This document shows, piece by piece, positions 10,301 through 20,199 of a stretch of DNA of 64,000 nt. Position 1 is the stretch's first letter. Each line of letters begins with the position of its first letter. The notes under the pieces are model-generated. The model was not told where the DNA came from. It ran no database searches and was given only the letters and a program-made list of their open reading frames with translations. The stretch spans positions 23,628,139 through 23,692,138 of the forward strand of contig OY743168.1 of the NCBI GenBank assembly GCA_963555705.1, given 5' to 3'. A program made the translations under genes and the position numbers. Source of the stretch: Ligustrum vulgare (lineage: Eukaryota; Streptophyta; Magnoliopsida; Lamiales; Oleaceae).

Positions 10301-10926
10301 CCTTTCTCCCCCATACCTCGTTGGTTACTGTACATTTGACCATGCGATAAGGCTTCTTCTGCGCTTCGCTCGCGCCTATTTCTAGGCTCTGCGGCATTGT
10401 GCCGACCTGGGTCCGTTTGTCCCCGTCGTTGTCCCCTGAATAACCCTCCTATTCGGCTGAAAACACTGCCGGAATTTGCGGGAGAAGCCTCCCTGTGTCT
10501 AGCTGGGAGTGGGTTTTGTTCCCCATGTGTTTCATGTTCTGGGTCTCGCTCGTAGAAGGGCTCGGATTCCACTTCGGCGTATGCCTGCGGGTCCTGATAA
10601 TAATAAAATAGAGTGACCGCCTCAGATGGTGAATAATGTGGCTGTGAATATTGCTGAGGCATCACGGGTTCGTTCGCAGCATACCCTCTGGCCATAAAGG
10701 CATTCATTGCAGCAGTTTGTTCTATTTGCTGCCTCTGCATCTCCAGCATTTGGGCCGCCATGAGTGTCATGTCTCGCATCATGCGGCGATTTCGGTGCCG
10801 GCGAGGTGGATTAGGTTCTGCCACCTCCTCGTTGGCGTTTTCATGGAGTTCTTGAGGAACTTCGTCCTCGCTGTGTCGGCCACTTCTTCCCCTACGGGGG
10901 TTAACATCACCGTCACTTTCATTCAT
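10276..10926 (-). CDS. Tat gag, N-terminal part (frameshifted from the rest)
   Basis: 216 codons, starting ATG at 10926. It is rich in Arg, Glu, Gln and Pro, with a methionine-rich helix (MTLMAAQMLEMQ) typical of the poorly conserved gag N-terminus in this group. It runs into the gag frame at about 10300-10312, where a GGGGG run shifts the frame; one more G would keep it open into 9095-10300. No separate function is likely. Confidence 0.75.
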   Translation of the reverse strand: MNESDGDVNPRRGRSGRHSEDEVPQELHENANEEVAEPNPPRRHRNRRMMRDMTLMAAQMLEMQRQQIEQTAAMNAFMARGYAANEPVMPQQYSQPHYSPSEAVTLFYYYQDPQAYAEVESEPFYERDPEHETHGEQNPLPARHREASPANSGSVFSRIGGLFRGQRRGQTDPGRHNAAEPRNRRERSAEEALSHGQMYSNQRGMGEKGWHQHMSL

Positions 10927-11029
10927 ATTTCAGAAGAATTTCTGGTCTTAGATTGCTTTTCAAGGATAGATAGACCTTTGTCTCGCTGCTTCAAACCTTT
11001 TTCAAGGTTGTTAAACTTATGTTTCAAAG

Positions 11030-11277
11030 TTCTTTACCTTTTTCAAGGGTGAACCAGCTTATCTTTCAAAGCTCCTACCTTTTTCAAGGCCAACCAGCTT
11101 ATCTTTCAAAGCTCCTACATTTTTCAAGGCCAAACAGCTTATCTTTCAAAGCTCCTACCTTTTTCAAGGCCAACCAGCTTATCTTTCAAAGCTCTTACCT
11201 TTTTCAAGGCCAACCAGCTTATCTTTCAAAGCTCCTACTTTTTTCAAGGCCAACCAGCTTATCTTTCAAAGCTCTTT
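11030..11277 (-). repeat. 40-bp tandem repeat, six copies, in the Tat leader
   Basis: The unit contains CCAGCTTATCTTTCAAAGCT. The CAGCTT word recurs every 40 bases, at about 11055, 11095, 11135, 11175, 11215 and 11255. A more degenerate copy extends toward 10990. The array lies between the primer binding site and gag, inside the 5' leader of the genomic RNA. Each unit has a short inverted pair AGCTT/AAGCT that could fold. A plus-strand 94-codon ORF across it is only a by-product of the repetition. Confidence 0.92.
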
Positions 11278-11381
11278 GCAGTTATCCGCTCTTTTTATTG
11301 TAAGAGGTTATTCGTCCTTTTTCAGAACTACCTTTCTATGTGTGGCTTTTTACCATGCGTTTTCGTGGTTAGCAGTATGGC

Positions 11382-11399
11382 TTCCCACAGACGGCGCCA
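11382..11399 (-). other. Primer binding site of Tat element
   Basis: On the minus strand the leader reads TGGCGCCGTCTGTGGGAA, starting three bases inside the 5' LTR end at 11403. TGG at the start pairs with the CCA end of a tRNA. TGGCGCCGT matches the 3' end of plant tRNA-Asp; the rest does not match it well. This defines the element's minus-strand orientation. Confidence 0.8.
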
Positions 11400-11402
11400 A
11401 AA

Positions 11403-12076
11403 TGTTGACCACAAAATCCGGCTGGACTTTGGACCAACACGTCTCAGCTCCTCCCTCTTTGACACGTGGATCTCCTGCGCACTAGGACAAACAGTCAGCT
11501 TGCAAAGGGGGCCGAGGTGGCTCCCGTTTGCACTCCGATGCCTAAGTCAGTACTCATTTTAGGCGAATATATATATATTGGGTGCGGGAAATATAAGTGT
11601 GTAAAAGAGAGAAAAGGGAGTGAGAGAAATATAGAGTTAAGAGTGAGAAATTGCTAACCCTCTACTTGGAGACAATTGTGCTTTATTTATAGTGGAACTT
11701 TTTGTCTCGGGTTGCCACACGTGGCATGCTTTACACTTGTCATCACCCTAGCTCATGGAAGTGACAACCTTGCTTTTCAACCGTAATCATTGCTACATTT
11801 CGTAGGGGATGGACGTCAGTCACGTCTTGGTAAAGGCAGTGTCCCATCACTGACTCTATCTCTCTTCTGGCCAACGCCATAAAGCGCCCCGGCTGGATAT
11901 AAAGCACATCGGCTGGTGCGTTAACCAGGTCGGCTAAAGAGGTTTGCTTGACGTACCACCTCGGAAATCATCCCAGGTGATACTTTAGGCCTTTAACGGT
12001 GGGTCGGGGTCCGCTGGGCCACTATTGGGCCTTAGCTGGTGGATCACTGTACCTTTCTTTGAGCCCGAAATCAACA
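11403..12076 (-). repeat. LTR of Tat element (5' LTR by element orientation)
   Basis: 674 bp, TGTTGACC at 11403 and TCAACA ending 12076. It matches 1-667 with scattered substitutions and small indels such as the TA-repeat length near 11568. The flanking bases after it are GGCTT; the partner target duplication lies left of the window. Confidence 0.95.
11684..11723 (-). promoter_or_regulatory. LTR promoter: TATA box with upstream G-box
   Basis: On the minus strand TATAAATA occupies 11691-11684, and CACGTG, within the palindromic CCACGTGTGG, lies at 11723-11718, about 27 bases upstream. Both are conserved in the other LTR (near 276-315). A G-box is bound by bZIP and bHLH factors in plants and often mediates stress, ABA or light responses; such control here is inference. 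Transcription would start near 11655 and run through gag-pol. Confidence 0.6.
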
Positions 12077-12899
12077 GGCTTAATTCCAAGTTAGGGTAAT
12101 TCTAAAAAAAGTAATAAAAAAATAAAAACTTTATATTAAACTTAGTTCTAAGTTAAGATAATTCTTTAAAAAAAAAAAAAAAATCCCAAAACGCGTTTTC
12201 CGCGTTTGGACATTTTTTGTCGAAATACACACAAAACGCCCAAAACGAGGTTTTGGGCGTTTTTTGTACAATTTTTTTTTTGTTTTCAAAAATGGGTTTT
12301 CGAAAATGGTAAAGAAAACGCGTTTTAGCGTTTTCGAAAATAAAAACAGAAAACGACCTCAAAACAGTAAAGAGAACAGGGGTTAAAATTTTTCAATCCC
12401 TCCTTCACAGAGTTATTAAAATAAAGATATAATGCTTTTCTTTTTCTTATGGTAGTTCTTTATGCTAATAAAGGATCTCCTTTACTTTTAATTTATGGAT
12501 AGAGGCACGTACGTAACGTACATTGCGCTACATATCCAAGCCAAGTGTCACCTTCCCTCCCAACGAAATGCATCATTGTCTCACTATGAAGGGCAATCCG
12601 AATGCTATCTTTCAAAGCATAAAGGCTTGCGTAAAGAAAAAAAATATATATTGGACGATCTTGTATATGATCTAACTCTGTGAGAAAAAAAATTAATTAT
12701 AATACATATAGTTTCATACGAATTTCCATTCGGCTATACAATTTGTATGATATTTTTACTGTGCCAAGTTATTTTAATTTACATTTTTGTAATTTTTTTT
12801 TACCATTTATGCTTGTACGTCTAGGTTTACCTATTAATGATACATGGAAGAATGGGATTCATTGGAGGAAACAATGACCATTTGGCAGATTATAGATGC
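12077..12899. other. Intergenic segment with CGCGTTTT-rich palindromes
   Basis: No gene is recognised. From 12185 to 12360 the sequence is packed with AAAACGC/GCGTTTT words, including a perfect 14-bp stem with a 3-base loop (12233-12246 and 12250-12263). The remainder (12365-12899) is AT-rich and merges into degraded copia sequence. Two 62-65 codon ORFs here have no recognisable content. Confidence 0.5.
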
Positions 12900-13411
12900 T
12901 GAGGGCATAAAACAACATGTATAATAGCTAGTCTAGACATATACTTCCTATACATAATAGCATAAGGTATCTCTATTGACTATGTGAGATCAAAGGATAA
13001 AATTGCGGATCTGCTAATCAAAGGGTAAATAGAGAGTTAGTTGGAAAATCGACTTAAACCCGTGAACGAATGAGTTAATACAGTTGATTGGAGATTCCAA
13101 GATCTAGGTTCAAATGGACAATCTAATTGTAAAGATTTAATCAAATCACATTGAGAGATAACATCCCTAGTCCACTCCTATGATGCAACAATTATGCACA
13201 TAAGAATGAATGATAAGAAATATAATTTTAATGATTCTTATGTGTTTGGAATTAGAGTGGACTAGAGCAGACTGTTCTTAATTAAGAAATTCCCTATATG
13301 AGAGAGAAGAGGGGTCGATTCTAAGGGAATTTGTAGGGCTCAATTCTTAGAAATTCTCACCAAACTAAGCATATGTTCATGGAAAAAAACTAACATAACA
13401 ATGAGAACTGA
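12900..13411 (+). pseudogene. Degraded copia RNase H end and 3' region (left half)
   Basis: From 12966 the frame reads GISIDYVRSKDKIADLL, the conserved C-terminal end of copia RNase H (usual form: SIDYV-SKDN-ADPLTKG), then stops. Upstream bases resemble the preceding RNase H codons but are broken. Downstream to 13411 runs the non-coding 3' region of the same copia family. It is cut at 13411 by the CRM element and resumes at 20205 after the target duplication ACTGA. Confidence 0.75.
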
Positions 13412-14153
13412 TGATGCGAACCCCTTTGGTGATTAAACCAAAAATTCCCACAACAATATTGTATCAACCCAAGAAAGCTAAAATAGGTAATAAATGAGAA
13501 ATCTTGACCCAAGTTTAACCTAACCAAAATTCCAAGGAAAGTTAACCCTAGCCAAATGGAGAGATTAAGACAAATTCCAAGACTTGTGGAATAAATAACA
13601 ACAAATACACAAGAACAAACTCTCACTATATAAGTTGAAAATAAATTCCAAGAAAAGTTACAAGATAAAGAAAGGATTATACCTCTCCAAAGCTCCAAAG
13701 GAGTGTTCTTCAAATGTCAAAAACTAACTAGGGTTTGGAAGGCTTCCCAAATATATACAAAAAGTGAAAGATAAGAAGTTTGAGAAATTGCACAAAAAAC
13801 CCCGTTATTTCATTCGGAGGACTTTCGGTCGACCACCTGGTCGACCGAAATGGTAGTTTCGGTCGTCCATTGGTCAGCCGAAACTGCCTACAGCAATGCT
13901 TCAAAAACCTGCAGAGTTTCGGTCGACCGAAGGGAACTTTCGGTCGACCGAAAGTTCCTGTTCTTCCAAAATTATGCAATTGACCTCGATCTTGCTCTCT
14001 TCCATGTGGACTTGATTTCGGAGCTTGAAAATGAGTCCCGCCATCAACTCTTGGACCTCTTTAGCCTTGGATCTTGTCATGGGCCCCACCAGTATTTTGA
14101 TAGAGGGTTGACCTGTTTGACTTTGACTCGATTGACTCCCTAGATTCTCATCA
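13412..14153 (-). repeat. CRM 3' LTR (742 bp), encoding the pol C-terminus
   Basis: It is the 3' LTR by element orientation. Pol continues into it for about 84 codons, stopping at 13901. It lacks 19 bases present in the other LTR (next to the TTCGGTCGACC repeats near 13833), consistent with a slip between short direct repeats. The palindrome cluster lies at 13831-13952. Confidence 0.95.
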
Positions 14154-15871
14154 TCCCCTCCCTCTTGAAAAGGATTCGACCTCGAATCTTCACCTGCATC
14201 AAAAGGGGATAAGTCAGATACGTTAAAAGAAGCCGATACATTGTACTCACCAGGAAGGTCAAGCTTGTAGGCATTGTCATTGATTCTCTCTAGGATTTGG
14301 AAGGGGCCATCACCACGTGATTGTAATTTTGATTTTCTTTGAGCCGGAAACCTCTCCTTCCTCAAATGCAACCACACCCAATCACCGGCCTCAAATGTCA
14401 TTCGTTTCCTACCTTTGTTGGCACTGGAGGCATATTGTTCATTCTTCTTCTCGATTTGGAGTTTGACTTTCTCATGGAGAGATTTTACCAACTCCGCCTT
14501 TCGCTTCCCATCTATACTACCTCTTTCATCAATAGGTAACGGAATAAAATCCAAAGGAGTTAAAGGGTTAAAGCCATAAACAATCTCGAATGGAGAAAAA
14601 AAAGTAGTAGAATGAACACTTCGATTATATGCAAATTCAACAAAAGGTAAACACTCTTCCCAATTCTTTAGATTGCCCTTAAGGACGGTGCGAAGAAGTT
14701 GTGTTAAAGTTCTATTAACCACCTCAGTTTGGCCATCGGTTTGGGGATGACAAGTTGTTGAAAACAAAAGTTTAGTTCCTAATTTCCCCCACAGGACCTT
14801 CCAAAAGTGGCTAAGGAATTTAACGTCCCTATCCGACACAATGCTCCTAGGAACCCCATGGAGTCGCACGATTTCCCTAAAGAATAGGTCGGCTATATGA
14901 AGGACATCATCAGTTTTATGACAAGCAAGGAAATGCGCCATTTTACTAAACCTATCTACAACCACGAAGATGGAATCACTACCTTTTTTTGACCTAGGAA
15001 ACCCTAAAATGAAGTCCATAGAAATTTCCGTCCAAGGTTCACTAGGGACAGGTAGGGGTGTATATAATCCATGTGGTTCTACCTTGGACTTGGCCTTTCT
15101 ACAAGTTATGCACCTAGAACAAATTCGTCCAACGTCTCTACTCATTTTTGGCCAAAAGAAATGTTCTTGTAAAATTTCAAGGGTTCTCCTTACCCCAAAG
15201 TGACCCATTAATCCCTCGCCATGGGCCTCCCTTACCATCAATTCCCTCAATGAGCAATTTGGCACACAAAGTTTACCTTCTCGAAACAAAAACCCCTCAT
15301 GCCTAAAAAACTTCCCAAATCCAACCTTCTCACATGATATAAATATACTAGCAAAATCCGCATCATGCGCATACAAGTCCTTAATGCTCTCAAAACCCAA
15401 CAATTTAGCACTTAAGGTCGTAATAAGAGCATACCTTCGAGAAAGGGCGTCGGCTACCACATTCTCCTTACCTTGTTTGTATTTGATGACATAGGGAAAA
15501 GTTTCTACGTACTCCACCCATTTGGCATGCCTCTTGCTCAACTTTCCTTGCCCTTTCAAGTGCTTCAATGACTCATGGTCGGTGTGGATGACGAACTCTC
15601 TAGGCCACAAGTAGTGGTGCCATGTTTCTAACGATCTTACCAACGCATAGAGCTCCTTGTTATAGGTGGGGTAGTTCAGGGCGGCTCCACTGAGCTTCTC
15701 GCTAAAGTAGGCAATCGGACTTTTCTCCTGCATCAAAACTGCTCCAATACCTGTGCCTGAAGCATCACATTCAATCTCAAAAGTTTTATCAAAATTAGGC
15801 AAGGATAAAACCGGGGCGGTGCACAATTTGTTCTTTATTTCATTAAAGGCCTTTTCTTGCGCCTCCCCCAT
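13901..15871 (-). CDS. CRM pol, second part: RNase H, integrase and C-terminal tail
   Basis: 656 codons. RNase H has [20 protein letters not shown] and [10 protein letters not shown]. Integrase has a zinc-binding H2C2 region ([10 protein letters not shown] to CSRCITC) and a DDE core: [19 protein letters not shown], and the glutamate of [11 protein letters not shown] chromodomain-less tail follows, with [12 protein letters not shown] and [12 protein letters not shown], then the LTR-encoded end with a repeated SVDR motif. In CRM elements this C-terminal region is where the motif associated with centromere targeting lies, but I cannot show that activity here. The first ATG is artificial; the true frame enters from 15835-18788 through a shift at a GGGGG run near 15864-15870. 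Confidence 0.93.
   Translation of the reverse strand: MGEAQEKAFNEIKNKLCTAPVLSLPNFDKTFEIECDASGTGIGAVLMQEKSPIAYFSEKLSGAALNYPTYNKELYALVRSLETWHHYLWPREFVIHTDHESLKHLKGQGKLSKRHAKWVEYVETFPYVIKYKQGKENVVADALSRRYALITTLSAKLLGFESIKDLYAHDADFASIFISCEKVGFGKFFRHEGFLFREGKLCVPNCSLRELMVREAHGEGLMGHFGVRRTLEILQEHFFWPKMSRDVGRICSRCITCRKAKSKVEPHGLYTPLPVPSEPWTEISMDFILGFPRSKKGSDSIFVVVDRFSKMAHFLACHKTDDVLHIADLFFREIVRLHGVPRSIVSDRDVKFLSHFWKVLWGKLGTKLLFSTTCHPQTDGQTEVVNRTLTQLLRTVLKGNLKNWEECLPFVEFAYNRSVHSTTFFSPFEIVYGFNPLTPLDFIPLPIDERGSIDGKRKAELVKSLHEKVKLQIEKKNEQYASSANKGRKRMTFEAGDWVWLHLRKERFPAQRKSKLQSRGDGPFQILERINDNAYKLDLPGEYNVSASFNVSDLSPFDAGEDSRSNPFQEGGDDENLGSQSSQSQTGQPSIKILVGPMTRSKAKEVQELMAGLIFKLRNQVHMEESKIEVNCIILEEQELSVDRKFPSVDRNSAGF
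14154..14166 (-). other. Polypurine tract of CRM element
   Basis: On the minus strand AAGAGGGAGGGGA directly precedes the 3' LTR start TGATGAG. This is the canonical position and composition. Confidence 0.85.
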
Positions 15872-18788
15872 TTAAACCCAACATGTTTTTTAACAACCTC
15901 GGTAAGTGGTGAAGCTAGTGTGCTAAAATCTTTGACAAAACGTCGGTAAAAACTAGCTAACCCATGGAAGCTTCTTACCTCGGTGACACTTGTGGGCGTG
16001 GGCCATTCCTTAATGGCTTTGATCTTTTCCTCATCGACCTCTATTCCCTTAGTACTAACTACAAATCCAAGGAAGATCACACTCTTCATGCAAAAATTAC
16101 ACTTGTTGAGGTTATCATACAATTGTTCTCCTTTCAAAACCACAAGTACACTCCTCAAGTGTTCAATATGCTCATTCAAATTTTTGCTATAAATCAAAAT
16201 ATCATCGAAGTAAACTACCACAAATTTTCCAATGAATGCACGCAAAATATGGTTCATTAATCTCATAAAAGTGCTCGGTGCATTAGTGAGACCGAAGGGC
16301 ATAACCAACCACTCATATAACCCATATTTAGTTTTAAAAGCGGTTTTCCATTCATCTCCTTCCCTCATCCTAATTTGATGGTATCCACTTCTCAAATCGA
16401 TTTTACTAAAAATGCACGAACCATGCAACTCATCTAGCATATCATCTAACCTAGGAATGGGGTGTCGATACTTTACCGTTATGTTGTTAATGGCTCGGAA
16501 ATCGACGCACATTCTAAAGGTTCCATCCTTCTTGGGCACTAGTAGCACGGGAACGGCACAAGGACTCATGCTCTCACGAACATATCCTTTACCCATCAAC
16601 TCCTCAACTTGTTTTTGGAGTTCCTTGGTCTCCTCCGGGTTGCTTCGGTATGCCGGTCTATTTGGAATGACGGCTCCGGGGATGAAATCAATTTGGTGCT
16701 CGATGCCTCTAATGGGTGGAAGCCCACTAGGCATCTCCTCCGGGAAGACATCCTCGAACTCCTGCAATAAAGAAGAAGCTAAAATGGGGAGGGAAGTGTG
16801 AGGGTCATCAAGTGTAAGGAGTGACTCCTTGTAGACCAACAAAAGAATTGATTGATTTTCCTTTAAAGCTCTCTCTACATCACTTTTACTCGCATAAAAA
16901 TTCATTTTTTTCCCAATATCTTTTGCTCTTTTTCTTTTTTCTTGCATCCCCTCTTTTCTTTTTTCACTACTTTTTTCCCCTCTTTTGTTCTCACTTTCTT
17001 TCTGCCCCTCATTCAACTCCATCTTTTTTTTTCTTCCTTCTTTTTCCTCCTCCTCCTCCTTCTTGAGTTTCAATTGGTCCTTGTAAACTTCTTCCGGACT
17101 CAAAGGTAGGAGTGTCACGGGTTTTCCATTCATTTGGAAACTATACCGATTTTTTCTACCATCATGCAATACCCTCCTATCATATTTCCATGGTCTCCCC
17201 AACAATATATGTGTAGCCTGCATGGGCACCACATCACATAGTACTTGATCCTCATAGGTCCCTATGTTGAAAATAAGCAATACTTGCTTGCTTACTTTCA
17301 ACTCACCATAATCACTCAACCATTGCAACTTATAAGGATTAGGATGTGGCATTAAAGGTAATCCCAACCTCTCGACCATACTAGTGCTAACTACATTGGT
17401 GCAACTCCCCCCATCAATGATGAGACTACACGCTTTGTCCTTCACAAGACACCTAGTATGGAAGATATTCTCCCTTTGCTTAGCCGTCTCATCCACCTTG
17501 GCTTGAGTGTTGAGAGATCTAATGGTGACTAAGGACTTGGGGGGACTAACAATTCCCTCCACCTCTCCTTCCTCGCCATCACTATCTCCTCTACATGGCT
17601 CCTCCTCTTCGTCCTCTTCATCTTCCGAGTACCACTCCCCATTTCTAATAACCATCACCCTATTGTTAGGGCACTCTCGAGCATAATGCCCTCGTCCTCT
17701 ACACTTAAAGCATTCTATATCCCGACTCCTAGAAGTGGTAGGAACAACCTTTGGTTTATCCTTGACGAAGCTAACTTCCTTTCCCTTGGAGGTGTCAAGA
17801 TTGTCCTTAAGTGGTGCCTTATCAACCTTTTCACTCCCCCACTTAGACTTCCAATTGGAATTAGGACCCCCGAAGAATTTTTCTTGTCCCTTTCTTTTAA
17901 ATTGATCCTTCTTCTTCAATTGAGCCTCCACTTTAATAGCCATGTGGACCAACTCCTCCATCTCAACATAATGGTGTAATTCAACCACATTGGCTATCTC
18001 CCTATTCAACCCACTCATGAATCGTGCCATAGTGGCTTCTCTATCCTCCTCTATGTCGGCCCTCATCAAAGCTTTCTCCAACTCCTTATAATAATCTTCA
18101 ACCCCTTTTGTTCCTTGGGTAAGAGTTTGTAATCTTTGATATAACCCCCTATAGTAGTGACTTGGTACAAATCTTTTTTTCATAAGGCTCTTCAATTCAT
18201 CCCAAGTATCCACACTACCCTCTAAATTCCTTCTCCTAGTGAGTAATAAATTATCCCACCAAGCTAAGGCATAGTCGGTAAACTCCACTACCGCTAACTT
18301 AACCTTTTTATCCTCGGAGTACCTATGACATTCAAAAATCAATTCCATCTTCCTCTCCCACTCTAAATAGGCATCCGGATCACTCTTCCCATGAAAAGAA
18401 GGAATTTTCATCTTGATACTACCAAGATTACCATCCACTCCATCCCTACCCCTAGGGTTCCTCCCATGACCTCGACCAACTCCCCTCACATTCCTTCCTC
18501 CTCTATTCCTACCCATGTTCCAATTTTGGTCACTACCACCTTCACTCTCCAATTCATCATCATCAACATCATCATCCTCATACTCATCTCTAGGTCTTCT
18601 CCTATCACCCCTCCTAACATTATCATCCCTTGGGAGTGGAGCTTCCCTCCTAATTTTCAACCTTGCTAACCTCCCTTCCAATCTTCCCCCATATCGGCCA
18701 TGGTGACCGTGAGAGCTTGTATCATATCCCGAAACTCTTGAGTTTGTGCATTAGAATCTTGTCCACTCGAAGTATGTGCATTAGCCAT
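15835..18788 (-). CDS. CRM gag, protease and reverse transcriptase
   Basis: The likely ATG is at 18788; its frame shifts at a GGGGG run near 18690 into the long open frame of 948 codons. Gag includes [18 protein letters not shown] and a CCHC zinc knuckle ([14 protein letters not shown]). The protease active site is LIIDGGSC. A strongly charged Lys/Glu linker of about 70 residues follows. RT has [32 protein letters not shown] and the catalytic [10 protein letters not shown]. The frame ends just after FKWG at the start of RNase H, where a GGGGG run shifts it into the 13901-15871 frame. No in-frame stop is found otherwise, so this looks recently active. Confidence 0.92.
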
Positions 18789-19425
18789 GGAGTGTAAGTG
18801 TGCAAGTGTCCTCACAAATTAGGTTTACTCGTATTTCACTCAATTAGGCTTTTTCCCTCTAATGAGCTCACCACTCTTGCCTTTTACCACTCCCCACTTT
18901 CTTACCCAAACCTTCCAAGGAACGTAATTCAACTAAATTGAGAATTCAACTCTTGTGTAGCACAAATTTCACAAACAACAAAGGAAGCAAAGGAAGGATT
19001 GACACAATAGCAAGTAGAATTTAGTTGCTTGCTATTATACAAGGAAGTAAGGAATTGAATCTTGACCACTAAGATGTTCAAGGATATAGTCACAATAACT
19101 TGATGTAAGACACAAGGAATTCAATTAGGAATGTGTTTGGTAGTTGAATGTCAAGTTTCAATATGAAAACACTCTTTGAAACATTTTATCAAACACTTAG
19201 GATGCAAGCTTTGAATAGTTTGAAAATTTCAAGTGTTTGTTCAATTGCATCCCCAATAACTTTCAAATTGATGATAACAACAATGCCCAATATGTAGGAA
19301 TCATGAAATTTTCATGGGCAACTAATTTTCCCCAATTTTTTTGTAATTTTCGTTTTTTTTTTTTTTTAACTATCAAGAACAACAACAATAAATGTAAAGA
19401 TAGGATTACCAATTTTAGAGCCAAA

Positions 19426-19436
19426 CTCTGATACCA
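19426..19436 (-). other. Primer binding site of CRM element (tRNA-iMet)
   Basis: The minus strand reads TGGTATCAGAG two bases inside the 5' LTR, matching the 3' end of plant initiator-Met tRNA for 11 bases before diverging. Confidence 0.9.
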
Positions 19437-19438
19437 AA

Positions 19439-20199
19439 TGATGCGAACCCCTTTGGTGATTAAACCAAAAATTCCTACAACAATATTGTATCAACCCAAG
19501 AAAGCTAAAATAGGTAATAAACGAGAAATCTTGACCCAAGTTTAACCTAACCAAAATTCCAAGGAAAGTTAACCCTATTCCAATGGAGAGATTAAGACAA
19601 ATTCCAAGACTTGTGGAATAAATAACAACAAATACACAAGAACAAACTCTCAATATATAAGTTGAAAATAAATTCCAAGAAAAGTTACAAGATAAAGAAA
19701 GGATTATACCTCTCCAAAGCTCCAAAAGAGTGTTCTTCAAATGTCAAAAACTAACTAGGGTTTGGAAGGCTTCCCAAATATATACAAAAAGTGAAAGATA
19801 AGAAGTTTGAGAAATTGCACAAAAAACCCCGTTATTTCATTTGGAGGACTTTCGGTCGACCGAACTTATTTCGGTCGACCACCTGGTCGACCGAAATGGT
19901 AGTTTCGGTCGTCCATTGGTCAGCCGAAACAGCCTGCAGCAATGCTTCAAAAACCTGAAGAGTTTCGGTCGACCGAAGGGAACTTTCGGTCGACCGAAAG
20001 TTCCTGTTCTTCCAAAATTATGCAATTGACATCGATCTTGCTCTCTTCCATATGGACTTGATTTCGGAGCTTGAAAATGAGTCCCGCCATCGACTCTTGG
20101 ACCTCTTTAGCCTTGGATCTTGTCATGGGCCCCACCGGTATTCTGATAGAGGGTTGACCTGTTTGACTTTGACTCGATTGACTCCCTAGATTCTCATCA
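19439..20199 (-). repeat. CRM 5' LTR (761 bp) with palindrome cluster
   Basis: Starts TGATGCG at 19439 and ends CTCATCA at 20199. It carries several copies of the self-complementary word TCGGTCGACCGA between 19850 and 20000, one more than the other LTR. An ATATATAA word at 19653-19660 (TTATATAT on the minus strand) could serve as TATA box. The ORF at 19947-20135 is the LTR copy of the pol C-terminus and is not a separate gene. Confidence 0.95.

Larger units (their letters stand above)
1..12076 (-). mobile_element. Tat-lineage Ty3/gypsy LTR retrotransposon, nearly full length
   Basis: Two direct repeats of about 670 bp (1-667 and 11403-12076), starting TGTTGA and ending TCAACA, enclose gag, protease, reverse transcriptase, RNase H, a second archaeal-type RNase H and integrase, in that order on the minus strand. 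A tRNA-type primer binding site lies 3 bases inside the right LTR and a purine tract abuts the left LTR, so the right LTR is the 5' LTR. The dual RNase H and the accessory gene on the opposite strand downstream of integrase are hallmarks of the Tat group of plant Ty3/gypsy elements. The LTRs differ by a few percent by eye, mostly transitions, so the insertion is fairly recent. The first four LTR bases and the left target duplication lie outside the window. The element cannot be autonomous as read, because gag-pol has a frameshift and three stops. Confidence 0.95.
13412..20199 (-). mobile_element. CRM-type Ty3/gypsy chromovirus, full length, nested in copia
   Basis: LTRs at 13412-14153 and 19439-20199 begin TGATGCG and end CTCATCA. 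A perfect 5-bp target duplication ACTGA flanks it (13407-13411 and 20200-20204). The minus-strand interior has an initiator-Met tRNA primer site (19426-19436), gag-pol (18788-13901) and a purine tract (14154-14166). The integrase core ending in [15 protein letters not shown], and a pol reading frame that runs on into the 3' LTR, are typical of the CRM (centromeric retrotransposon) clade. The LTRs differ at roughly 2% of positions plus one 19-bp indel, so it is relatively young. Two single-base frame breaks interrupt gag-pol. Confidence 0.95.

Noticed and set aside
11019..11303. 94-codon plus-strand ORF with repeated LFQGQPAYLSK-type peptide
   Set aside because: It is the 40-bp tandem repeat read in three frames; it lies antisense in the leader of the Tat element, with no start context or homologue.
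12233..12270. Hairpin followed by T-run, like a rho-independent terminator
   Set aside because: The genome is plant nuclear DNA and no bacterial-type transcription unit is nearby; kept only as a structural oddity.
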